This document shows, one piece after another, positions 43,555-50,885 of a stretch of 64,000 nt of DNA. The first letter of the stretch is position 1, and every line of letters starts with the position of its first letter. The stretch spans positions 176,031 through 240,030 of the forward strand of contig JBPOII010000002.1 of the NCBI GenBank assembly GCA_052034625.1. The letters are read 5' to 3'. Source of the DNA: JAVBLP01 sp052034625 (GTDB taxonomy: Bacteria > Elusimicrobiota > Endomicrobiia > Endomicrobiales > Endomicrobiaceae). The position numbers were made by a program, and so were the translations under genes. The notes under the pieces are model-generated. The model ran no database searches and was not told the DNA's origin. It saw nothing but the letters and a program-made list of their open reading frames with translations.

Positions 43555-44499
43555 TTGGCAAAAAAGCTTTTGAGAATATTTATAGTTTTAGCTGTTCTTG
43601 CTGCCGCAAGCTACTATTCTTTTAATCTTGTGATGAGTGCTGTTATCCACACTAAAAAAGAAATGGTTTTACCTGATGTGAAAGGCAAAAACATAGTTGA
43701 AGCTGTTGAAGAACTTTCTGCAGCCGGTTTAGGTTTAAGAAAAGAAGGCGAAGAGTTTAACCAAAATGTCCCTCCAGGAGTTATCTTGCGCCAGAGTCCG
43801 CCGGCAGGAATGAATGTCAGAGAAGGTAAAGTCATAAAAGTTACCATAAGCCAGGGCGGAGAGATGATATATGTTCCGCAGCTTGTCGGACAGACAGTGC
43901 GTGCGGCAGATATTACTTTAAAATCAGCAACGCTTATGATAGGGGAGATTTCAAGAAAATACTCAGTCATTGCGGAAAAAGGAATAGTGCTTTCTCAAGA
44001 TCCTGCAGCAGGTTCTTCCGTAGATAAAGATGCCGTGATAAATATCACAATTTCCGACGGATTACCCCCGGAAGGAACAGTCCTTATGCCTGACTTTATA
44101 AATAAAGACGGTGCTGAGGCGAAAGCTTGGGCTGTAAATGCAGGGATAACTGTTGAAATGAAGAGAGCGGAAAGCACGCAGCATCTGCCGGACACGGTTA
44201 TGAAACAGATACCTGAACCTGATACCGATTTAAGCGGATTAGGGAAAGTCGTATTTGTAATTGCGAAAAAATCTAAAGAAGACGAAAATAATGAGATAGT
44301 GTTCAATTACAGTCTGCCGAATTCCGGCGGGAATAAGAGGATAAAGCTTGTGCTTGTTGACGATAATGGCGAAAAAGATATTTTAAATGCTGTTAGAAAA
44401 CCCGGCACTCAAATATCAATTCCTTTACAGGTAAGCGGAAAAGCAGTTGTTAAAGTATATGTAAATAAAACTTTTATTGAAGATGTGGAGCTGCAATAA
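43555..44499 (+). CDS. Membrane-anchored PASTA-domain protein
   Basis: 314 residues with one N-terminal membrane segment (RIFIVLAVLAAASYYSFNLV) and then three PASTA repeats of ~70 residues (VLPDVKGKNIVEA, VPQLVGQTVRAAD, MPDFINKDGAEAK). PASTA domains bind peptidoglycan muropeptides and occur on Ser/Thr kinases and penicillin-binding proteins; here no catalytic domain is attached. The C-terminal ~75 residues are a separate beta-rich part. It starts with TTG (43555), with AAGGAG 7 bases upstream overlapping the ilvC stop. It precedes rpe, as PASTA genes do in several phyla. Confidence 0.85.
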   Translation: MAKKLLRIFIVLAVLAAASYYSFNLVMSAVIHTKKEMVLPDVKGKNIVEAVEELSAAGLGLRKEGEEFNQNVPPGVILRQSPPAGMNVREGKVIKVTISQGGEMIYVPQLVGQTVRAADITLKSATLMIGEISRKYSVIAEKGIVLSQDPAAGSSVDKDAVINITISDGLPPEGTVLMPDFINKDGAEAKAWAVNAGITVEMKRAESTQHLPDTVMKQIPEPDTDLSGLGKVVFVIAKKSKEDENNEIVFNYSLPNSGGNKRIKLVLVDDNGEKDILNAVRKPGTQISIPLQVSGKAVVKVYVNKTFIEDVELQ

Positions 44500-44500
44500 A

Positions 44501-45151
44501 ATGAAGAAAATAATCATTGCCCCTTCAATTCTTTCAGCTGATTTTGCGGCATTAAAAAATGATGTTGAAATGATTGAGAATGCCGGTGCTGACTGGGTGC
44601 ATATTGATGTTATGGACGGTCATTTTGTGCCGAATATTACTATAGGACCTGCTGTAGTAAAAGCTTTAAGAAAACATACAAAACTTTTTTTTGATGTTCA
44701 TTTGATGATAACTAATCCTGAAAAATATTGGATTGAATTTAAAAAAGCCGGAGCGGATCTGATCACTTTCCACAGCGAAGTAAAATGTGATAAGAAGAAA
44801 TTGATAGAAGAAATAAAGTCTTCCGGCATTAAAGCAGGCATTTCAATAAAGCCGAAAACAAAAGTTTCTGAAATAGAAGAGCTGATTCCATTTTCAGATC
44901 TCATTCTTATAATGACCGTTGAACCGGGTTTCGGAGGGCAGTGTTTTATGGAGGATATGCTCCCAAAGATAAAAGAGTTGAGAAAAATTATCGACAAGAA
45001 TAAATATAATTGTCTTATTGAAGTTGACGGTGGAATTAATGCAGAGACGGGACTTAAATGCATTGAAGCCGGAGCAGATGCGCTTGTAAGCGGAAATTAT
45101 ATTTTTTCAGCTGAAAGTCCTGCTGCTGCAATAAAATCTTTGTGTAAATAA
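44501..45151 (+). CDS. rpe: Ribulose-phosphate 3-epimerase
   Basis: Interconverts ribulose 5-phosphate and xylulose 5-phosphate in the pentose phosphate pathway. 216 residues, TIM barrel: APSILSADFAAL, HIDVMDGHFVPNITIGP, DVHLMI, FHSE, MTVEPGFGGQ, EVDGGINAETG. The ATG at 44501 lies just after the preceding stop, with GGAG upstream; earlier in-frame codons overlap the PASTA gene. Confidence 0.96.
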   Translation: MKKIIIAPSILSADFAALKNDVEMIENAGADWVHIDVMDGHFVPNITIGPAVVKALRKHTKLFFDVHLMITNPEKYWIEFKKAGADLITFHSEVKCDKKKLIEEIKSSGIKAGISIKPKTKVSEIEELIPFSDLILIMTVEPGFGGQCFMEDMLPKIKELRKIIDKNKYNCLIEVDGGINAETGLKCIEAGADALVSGNYIFSAESPAAAIKSLCK

Positions 45152-45159
45152 AAATATAA

Positions 45160-45180
45160 CCCTCTTATGAGGGATATTTT
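45160..45180 (+). terminator. Terminator after rpe
   Basis: CCCTC/GAGGG around TTAT (45160-45173), then ATATTTTTAT. The stem is short, so moderate strength. Confidence 0.6.
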
Positions 45181-45182
45181 TA

Positions 45183-45191
45183 TGCTATAAT
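45183..45191 (+). promoter_or_regulatory. Extended -10 promoter of the nickel-uptake operon
   Basis: TGCTATAAT, a TGn-extended perfect -10, with no good -35. It lies directly against the inverted-repeat operator. Confidence 0.6.
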
Positions 45192-45192
45192 G

Positions 45193-45219
45193 GTGTTACG
45201 AATATTAAAAAAGTAACAT
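45193..45219 (+). promoter_or_regulatory. Candidate NikR operator
   Basis: GTGTTAC (45193-45199), 13 bases, then GTAACAT (45213-45219): an inverted repeat with 13 of 14 bases fitting the GTGTTAC-N13/14-GTAACAC form that I recall for Geobacter NikR. It covers the expected transcription start just after the -10 element, as suits a repressor. The outer bases extend the symmetry (CTATAAT at 45185-45191, ATTATAG at 45218-45224). nikR lies at the far end of the locus. Confidence 0.65.
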
Positions 45220-45224
45220 TATAG

Positions 45225-45237
45225 AAGACTGAGTCTT
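45225..45237. repeat. 13-bp palindrome in the receptor leader
   Basis: AAGACT-G-AGTCTT is perfectly symmetrical and sits immediately after the candidate NikR operator. It could be a second protein site or a small leader hairpin. Confidence 0.45.
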
Positions 45238-45271
45238 AACCGATTTGGTCATTAATAAATGGAGGGGTAAA

Positions 45272-47068
45272 ATGAAAAGAGTAGTGATCAGTTTAGTTCT
45301 TTGTGCTTTATTGAATGTTAATCTTTTTGCTCAAAGCACAGATTTGTTTTTGTCGCTTGAAAAGGGAGGAGTCCCCGGTGTAACAATGCCTGATATTGTT
45401 GTAGCTAAAGAAGAAATTGAAAACAAGAATTCTCCGGCAGCATTGGACCTTATAGCTTCCGCACCTGGCATTTTTGTTACTAAAGCAGCATCACAGATAA
45501 AGTCAGATGTTACAATAAGAGGGATCGGTGACAGTTTTAGAAGGATAGGTTTATTTGTTGACGGCAGACCTGAAAAAATGTCTGTTTACGGTTGCGGTGT
45601 AACACAAACTCTTCTTTCAAATAATGTGGAAAAAATTGAAATTACGAAAGGACCTGACCCAGTACTTTATGGCTCTGACGGTTTTGGCGGAGTAATAAAT
45701 ATTATCACGGCATTACCAGTAAAGCCTTTTGAGGGTCAGATTTCTGCCTCATATGGTACATATAATACACAGGGTTATTTTGTCAATGCAGGAGGGGTTA
45801 AGGAGGATTTCCTATATCAACTTTCCGCAAATAAAAGGTCAAGTGACGGACATTTACCAAGGTCCGGATATGATGTTATGGATTATTCTGTAAAAGTCGG
45901 TCATATAATAGATGATTTTAGTGAAATAATAATCGGCGGAAAATATTTTGACGGCAAGGAGTTTGAACCCAGAGCCAGAAATACTAAAGGCATTATACAG
46001 CCGATAAGCTTTTACAATTTTAGAAGAGGGGCAGCAGATATAAGATATAATAAAGAGTATCATCTCGGAAAATATTCCATACTTGCATTTGGGGATTTCG
46101 GAGATCATAACTTTTCTGACGGTTTTAATTCAAAAGATTGGATGTATGGAGTATATGCACACTTTGAAAATGAGATATTTGAAAATAATTTGTTGAAATA
46201 TGGAGCCGAATACAGATTGTCAGACGGCAAGGTAATAAAAGGTCCTAGAAAGGGTGAATGGAAAAAAAGCGAAATTGCACTTTTTGCCATGGATGAACAT
46301 AATTTTAATGATAAAGCTAAAGTTTTTGCCGGTTTAAGATTTAATTATGATGAGATCTCAGGAAATTCTCTTTCTCCGCGGGCAGGCATAAATTACAGCT
46401 TTACGGATAAAATTGCTGCCAGAGCTACATATAGCAGAGGTTTCCGTTCTCCATACATTAATGAATTGTATTCTTTGCCTATAAGCAATGATCAACTCAA
46501 ACCCGAAGAACTCAATAGTTATGAAATAGGCCTTAATTCAAAATATTTGGGTGTAGATATAGATCTGTCATGTTATGTTATGAATGGTGACAATATAATT
46601 CAGGCCGGTCCTAAAAAACCGGGACCGGGCTTTGAATTTCAAAACTCGGGATCATATGTATTTAAAGGCACCGATCTTTCAGTATCTGCTGAAATAATCG
46701 AAGGGCTCAAAGGTTTTGCGGGATATTCATATCTTGACCCCGGAGAGAAAACTGCCGGTATAGTAAAAAATAAAGTTGATTTGGGTTTAGATTATAAAAT
46801 AGGGAAGTTTACTTTTTATACCGGCGGAATGTTGGTGTTTGATTATTATGCAACCAATATGGACAGAAACAACGGTACAAAACTTAACGATTTTAATGTA
46901 TTTAATGCTAAAATACATTATAATGTTAATGATAATATTACTGTTTTCGCGGCTGCAGATAATTTTACTGATCAGAAGTATGAAATGTTCATAGTTTCAT
47001 TCGGCAATGACCGCATTTATGAAATGCCGGGATCAACATTTACTCTCGGAGCGAAATACAAGTTCTAA
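45272..47068 (+). CDS. TonB-dependent outer-membrane receptor (probable nickel or nickel-chelate)
   Basis: About 598 residues: signal peptide (MKRVVISLVLCALLNVNLFA), then a plug domain (PDIVVAKEEI, RGIGDSFRRIGLFVDG, VLYGSDGFGGVINI) and a ~22-strand barrel with RATYSRGFRSPYINELY and a C-terminal strand ending GAKYKF (terminal Phe). Imports a scarce ligand using TonB energy. Nickel is inferred from the NikR-like operator in its promoter and from the downstream ABC genes. ATG chosen with GAGGGG upstream. First gene of the operon. Confidence 0.9.
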   Translation: MKRVVISLVLCALLNVNLFAQSTDLFLSLEKGGVPGVTMPDIVVAKEEIENKNSPAALDLIASAPGIFVTKAASQIKSDVTIRGIGDSFRRIGLFVDGRPEKMSVYGCGVTQTLLSNNVEKIEITKGPDPVLYGSDGFGGVINIITALPVKPFEGQISASYGTYNTQGYFVNAGGVKEDFLYQLSANKRSSDGHLPRSGYDVMDYSVKVGHIIDDFSEIIIGGKYFDGKEFEPRARNTKGIIQPISFYNFRRGAADIRYNKEYHLGKYSILAFGDFGDHNFSDGFNSKDWMYGVYAHFENEIFENNLLKYGAEYRLSDGKVIKGPRKGEWKKSEIALFAMDEHNFNDKAKVFAGLRFNYDEISGNSLSPRAGINYSFTDKIAARATYSRGFRSPYINELYSLPISNDQLKPEELNSYEIGLNSKYLGVDIDLSCYVMNGDNIIQAGPKKPGPGFEFQNSGSYVFKGTDLSVSAEIIEGLKGFAGYSYLDPGEKTAGIVKNKVDLGLDYKIGKFTFYTGGMLVFDYYATNMDRNNGTKLNDFNVFNAKIHYNVNDNITVFAAADNFTDQKYEMFIVSFGNDRIYEMPGSTFTLGAKYKF

Positions 47069-47078
47069 GGATACATAA

Positions 47079-47897
47079 ATGAAAAAGCTTTTTCTTGTTT
47101 TAGTCGCTGCTGTATTTTTTGTTTCAGCACAGGTATATGGCGCGTCCTATTCTGACCCTAATAAAACTAAAATGATAATTACCGTAACGACATCAAATAT
47201 CGGTGAGATAGTCAAGATAGTAGGCGGTGATAAAGTTGATGTTAATATACTATTAAAGCCTTTGACATGTCCGTCAAATATTGACATAACGCCTGAAATG
47301 GCCGAAAAAGCAAAAAAAAGCAATTTGATCTTAAGGCATAAATGGGAGAAATGGTTAGGTAAACTTAAAATTGAAGCAGGAGACAGAGGAAAACTCTATA
47401 AAGAAATCGAAACCGAAGGGAATTGGATGATACCTCATATACATATACGTGCTGCTGAAGAAATACGGGATCTCCTAACAAGGCTTGATATTGAGAACAG
47501 TGAGTATTTTGAGAACAACTATACGGATTATGCATATAATGTAAATTTTTCTGCAAAAGATATACAAAAAGAACTCGGTGACAAGGCATACGGAGTAAAA
47601 GTTATTTGCAATGATAAAATTAAAGATTTTCTTGAAAGCTGCGGTTTTGAAGTTGTCGCCGAGTATGGTAAACAGGAAGATATTACGGTTAAAAAGATGG
47701 CTTATCTTATCAGCGAAGGGAAAAAACATAATGTTAAAGTGATCATAGATAATCTTCAGGCAGGTCCCGCTACAGGAAGAGAACTTGCTGAAAATCTCGG
47801 TGCAAAACGTACAGTAATAAGCAATTTTATACTCGGCAAATCTTATATCAATACCTTGAGAGATAATATACTTAAACTTAAGAAGGTATTGGAATGA
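47079..47897 (+). CDS. Periplasmic metal-binding protein, ZnuA/cluster A-I type
   Basis: 272 residues with a signal peptide (LFLVLVAAVFFVSAQVYG). Two-lobed fold joined by a long helix, with ITVTTSNIGEIVKIVGGDKV at the start as in ZnuA/TroA proteins. Metal ligands are not the usual set: a LTCPSNIDI segment, a single His in LRHKWEKW, and PHIHIRAAEEI with two His. The His-rich loop of zinc-specific members is absent. It is shorter and more divergent than typical ZnuA, fitting a different metal such as nickel. Overlaps the ATPase gene by 4 bases. Confidence 0.85.
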   Translation: MKKLFLVLVAAVFFVSAQVYGASYSDPNKTKMIITVTTSNIGEIVKIVGGDKVDVNILLKPLTCPSNIDITPEMAEKAKKSNLILRHKWEKWLGKLKIEAGDRGKLYKEIETEGNWMIPHIHIRAAEEIRDLLTRLDIENSEYFENNYTDYAYNVNFSAKDIQKELGDKAYGVKVICNDKIKDFLESCGFEVVAEYGKQEDITVKKMAYLISEGKKHNVKVIIDNLQAGPATGRELAENLGAKRTVISNFILGKSYINTLRDNILKLKKVLE

Positions 47898-48607
47898 GTT
47901 CTGCTGTAAATATACAAAACCTTTATGTTTCTTATGCAAAAAAAGAAATACTTAAAAATATCAATATAACCCTTGAAGAGGGAAGTTTTACTGTATTGAT
48001 AGGTGCAAACGGTGCAGGTAAAAGTACTTTACTTAAATCTTTATGCGGTCTTGAAAAATATAAAGGCTGCATAAAGATTTTTGATAAAGATCTGAAAAAA
48101 ACTGACCGCAAAATAATAGGATATGTTCCACAAAGCAATGTTTCTGAAAAAAGTTGTCCTATCAGCGTTTTTGAAGCAGTCAGTATAGGACGTTTTGCAA
48201 ACAATGGTATATTTTCAAAGTTTACCGCTGAAGATAAAACAATAGTAAAAAAAGCTATACAGACTGCCGGAATAAAACATCTAAAAAGAATGCCTGTAGG
48301 GAAAATTTCAGGTGGAGAAGCACAAAAAGTTTCTCTTGCCAGGGTTTTGGCACAGCAGCCAAAATTAGTGCTTCTTGATGAACCGCAGCTTAACCTTGAC
48401 CCGGCATCGCAAAAAAGTTTTTCAAATCTTGTAGAAAGGCTTTACAGAGGCTTTAAGTTTACCTGCCTTATGGTAACTCATGATATAGATTTGATACCTG
48501 CCTGCTGCAGAAAGATTTTAATGATGAAAGACGGACAAATTGTATTTGAAATGGAAAATAATAAAAATATTAAGAACAAAGCGAAAGAATACGGGATATA
48601 CGGATAA
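47894..48607 (+). CDS. Metal ABC transporter ATP-binding protein
   Basis: 237 residues: Walker A IGANGAGKSTLLK, Q-loop VPQSNVS, signature ISGGEAQKVSLARVLA, Walker B LVLLDEPQLNLD, H-loop VTHDID. Belongs to the ZnuC/MntB-like family that pairs with cluster A-I binding proteins. Overlaps the binding-protein gene by 4 bases and ends 1 base before the permease. Confidence 0.95.
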   Translation: MSSAVNIQNLYVSYAKKEILKNINITLEEGSFTVLIGANGAGKSTLLKSLCGLEKYKGCIKIFDKDLKKTDRKIIGYVPQSNVSEKSCPISVFEAVSIGRFANNGIFSKFTAEDKTIVKKAIQTAGIKHLKRMPVGKISGGEAQKVSLARVLAQQPKLVLLDEPQLNLDPASQKSFSNLVERLYRGFKFTCLMVTHDIDLIPACCRKILMMKDGQIVFEMENNKNIKNKAKEYGIYG

Positions 48608-48608
48608 A

Positions 48609-49412
48609 ATGGAATTTCTGACAAGTTATTTTTTTATAAAAGCTTTTATTACGGCCGTTCTTGCAGGGGCAGCATGCGGAATAGTCGGTGTGTGGGTATA
48701 TCTTTTAAATATTCCGTTTGTCGGTGTTGCAATGGCACATACGGCTTTTGCCGGCGCAATCCTAGGTCTGCTTATAGGTGTTGATCCGGTCCTGCTTGCT
48801 ATGGTTTTATGCATAGTATCTTCTTTGTTTATCGGTCCTTTGGCTGAAAAAGGAAATTTTTCGGCAAATATGTCTATGGGTATTTTATTTTCGCTGATGC
48901 TTGGCATTGCATTTTTACTTATGTCAAAACTTGATTCCGGTATGTCGGAAGCATTATCATTTATGTGGGGAAATATTCTTCTTGTAAGCATTAAAGATAT
49001 TTATTTGCTTGGCGGCATAGTTCTGGTCCTGGTTTTATTTATGCTGATTTTCAAAAAAGGTATTATATCGGTAATATATAACCGTCTTATTGCGCGCGCC
49101 TGCGGTATTCCGGAAAGATTTATTTTCTTTTCTCTTCTTATTCTTTGCGCTATTACCGTAAGTTTGAATATTAAAACTATAGGCGGACTTTTAATATACA
49201 GCTTAATAACTATCCCTGCCGCGACAGCTGCGCAGTTTTCAGAAAAACTTAAAAGTATGTATGCTTTGTCGATAGCTTTTGCCGTCATTTCGTGCATAGC
49301 GGGATTGTTTATTTCATATCTGTTCGATTTACCTGTAGGTGCATCGGTAATAGTTGCGACATCTTTAATTTTTATGATAAGTTTTGTTTACAAAAAAATG
49401 ATCAGAGGATAA
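48609..49412 (+). CDS. Metal ABC transporter permease (ZnuB/ABC-3 family)
   Basis: 267 residues with about eight membrane segments and the family pattern: FVGVAMAHTAFAGAILGLL near the start, RACGIPERFIFF (cytoplasmic coupling region) and SLNIKTIGGLLIYSLITIPAATA. Forms the channel with the preceding ATPase and binding protein. The ATG at 48609 is chosen because the longer frame from 48540 overlaps the ATPase gene. Confidence 0.93.
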   Translation: MEFLTSYFFIKAFITAVLAGAACGIVGVWVYLLNIPFVGVAMAHTAFAGAILGLLIGVDPVLLAMVLCIVSSLFIGPLAEKGNFSANMSMGILFSLMLGIAFLLMSKLDSGMSEALSFMWGNILLVSIKDIYLLGGIVLVLVLFMLIFKKGIISVIYNRLIARACGIPERFIFFSLLILCAITVSLNIKTIGGLLIYSLITIPAATAAQFSEKLKSMYALSIAFAVISCIAGLFISYLFDLPVGASVIVATSLIFMISFVYKKMIRG

Positions 49413-49413
49413 T

Positions 49414-49989
49414 ATGAGAAAAGATTTTTTTGACAATTGTGCCAATGATTGGGTTATGCCCGGTGAATTACAGTCTGAAATTATCAAACAGAAAATAATA
49501 CCCATGCTTGAACTGAAAAAGGACGAGTCAATTCTTGATGCATGCGGAGGCCCCGGTACGCTTATCCCGTTCTTGAAAGAATACGGCGTAAAGATTACCG
49601 AATTTGATTTTTCAGAAAAGATGATAGAGAAAGCAAAAGCAGACTTTGCAGGCGAAGCCGAATTCATTGTCGGAAATATTGAAAATATGCCATTTGAAGA
49701 CGGAACTTTCAGTAAGATTATATGTCATAACTCTCTGCCACACATTGAAGATAAACAAAAAGCATTTAAGGAATGTTTCAGGGTGTTAAAAAACGGCGGT
49801 ATGCTTGTAATATCCCATGACAGCAGCAAAAAAGCTGTTGATGAACATCATAAAAAATGCAATAAAGCCGTCAGTAATGATATAATGCCTTCAAATAAAG
49901 ATATAACTCTATTTGCCGCTTATGGAGGCTTTGAGACGGTAGAGATTCAGGATGAAGAGAGATTTTTTGCTGTTATTTGTAAAAAATAG
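49414..49989 (+). CDS. Class I SAM-dependent methyltransferase in the nickel operon
   Basis: 191 residues with SAM motif I SILDACGGPGTLIPFL, then ITEFDFSEKMIEKAK (motif II-like), GNIENMPFEDGTF and ICHNSLPHI, of the UbiE/Methyltransf_11 kind. The substrate is unknown. It begins 1 base after the permease stop, so it is part of the transport operon. Possible roles are methylation of a metallophore or of an unrelated small molecule; the sequence cannot decide. nikR is convergent after it. Confidence 0.85.
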   Translation: MRKDFFDNCANDWVMPGELQSEIIKQKIIPMLELKKDESILDACGGPGTLIPFLKEYGVKITEFDFSEKMIEKAKADFAGEAEFIVGNIENMPFEDGTFSKIICHNSLPHIEDKQKAFKECFRVLKNGGMLVISHDSSKKAVDEHHKKCNKAVSNDIMPSNKDITLFAAYGGFETVEIQDEERFFAVICKK

Positions 49990-50003
49990 AAGTTTTGTAT
50001 TTC

Positions 50004-50408
50004 TTATTCTGAAAACATGCTAAGGGATGCATTCTTAATCCCTTTCGTGCCTTTAATTTTTGAAAACAGTTTTTCAACATCTTTTTTCTTGCCTTTAACT
50101 ATTATTATTTCAAAACAGTTATGATGGTCAATATGTATGTGTTGCGATGATATGATAAGCTCCTGAAAATCATGCTGTGTTTCAGTAAGTTTTTGAAGAA
50201 GCTCCCTTTTGTGATGATCATAAATTATATTTATTGTGCCGATGACATTTACATTGTCGATCTTTAGGTTAACATTGTTAAGCGAGCGTATCATAAGGTC
50301 CTCTATAGCTTTTGAACGTGTTGGATAATCTTGGTCAGCTATAAGCTGATCAAACTTGTCCAGGATCTCTTTGTTTAGTGATACGCCGAAGCGTGAAATT
50401 TTTGACAT
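50004..50408 (-). CDS. nikR: Nickel-responsive regulator NikR
   Basis: 134 residues: an N-terminal ribbon-helix-helix DNA-binding domain (ISRFGVSLNKEILDKFD, YPTRSKAIEDLM) and a C-terminal ACT-like nickel-binding domain. The nickel ligands His79, His90, His92, Cys98 have the same spacing (11, 2, 6) as His76, His87, His89, Cys95 of E. coli NikR. It should repress uptake genes when nickel is plentiful. It is the last gene of a minus-strand group after eno and the FtsB-like gene, facing the uptake operon. Confidence 0.95.
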   Translation of the reverse strand: MSKISRFGVSLNKEILDKFDQLIADQDYPTRSKAIEDLMIRSLNNVNLKIDNVNVIGTINIIYDHHKRELLQKLTETQHDFQELIISSQHIHIDHHNCFEIIIVKGKKKDVEKLFSKIKGTKGIKNASLSMFSE

Positions 50409-50463
50409 AATATTATTTTACTATATTTTATAATTTGCTGCATGTAAAAATGCGGCAATTTTC

Positions 50464-50799
50464 TTATTGTTTCTTCTTGTTATCGGTATTCTTTGAATTC
50501 TCTTTACCTTTTGTTTTAGATTCAGATTCATCATCTATAGTGTGGAAACGGTATTCTATTTCGTCCGGGGCAATTACATGAAGTTCTCTTCTTGCCATGC
50601 TTTCAAAATATGAAGGTTCAGTCTCAAGATAATGTAAAGTTTTTTTATGCAGAGAATTTTGATAGCGGGCGCTTTTGATATATTTTTTAAGTTTCTGCTG
50701 CTCAACAAAACGTCTTGCAAGAGTGCGAGAGCCTTCATTAAGAAGTAAAAAAAGTGCCGCTATTATAATGATGATATAACGAATCTTAATTCTTTTCAT
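50464..50799 (-). CDS. FtsB/DivIC-like septum-formation protein
   Basis: 111 residues: one N-terminal membrane segment (YIIIIIAALFLLLN), a helical coiled-coil region (RRFVEQQKLKKYIK to about residue 60), and ESMARRELHVIAPDEIEYRF, the conserved block of DivIC/FtsB (ARxELxxxxPxE). Expected to join the FtsQLB-type complex at the division site. The tail is Lys/Glu-rich. Its place next to eno matches the widespread eno-ftsB order. A hairpin stands between the two genes. Confidence 0.85.
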   Translation of the reverse strand: MKRIKIRYIIIIIAALFLLLNEGSRTLARRFVEQQKLKKYIKSARYQNSLHKKTLHYLETEPSYFESMARRELHVIAPDEIEYRFHTIDDESESKTKGKENSKNTDNKKKQ

Positions 50800-50823
50800 T
50801 AATAAAATTTATAAGAAGTTAAA

Positions 50824-50859
50824 TTTCCGCCCAAAGTGCTGATAAACTTTGGGCGGAAA
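50824..50859. terminator. Hairpin between eno and the FtsB-like gene
   Basis: TTTCCGCCCAAAGT (50824-50837) pairs perfectly with ACTTTGGGCGGAAA (50846-50859). It follows eno on the minus strand and could partly terminate, lowering expression of the division and nikR genes. The T run is better on the plus strand. Confidence 0.7.
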
Positions 50860-50885
50860 ATGTTTTTTATTGTATGGATTTTAGA

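Noticed and set aside
50409..50463. NikR autoregulatory site upstream of nikR
   Set aside because: No GTGTTAC/GTAACAC pair is present; nikR probably depends on upstream minus-strand transcription.
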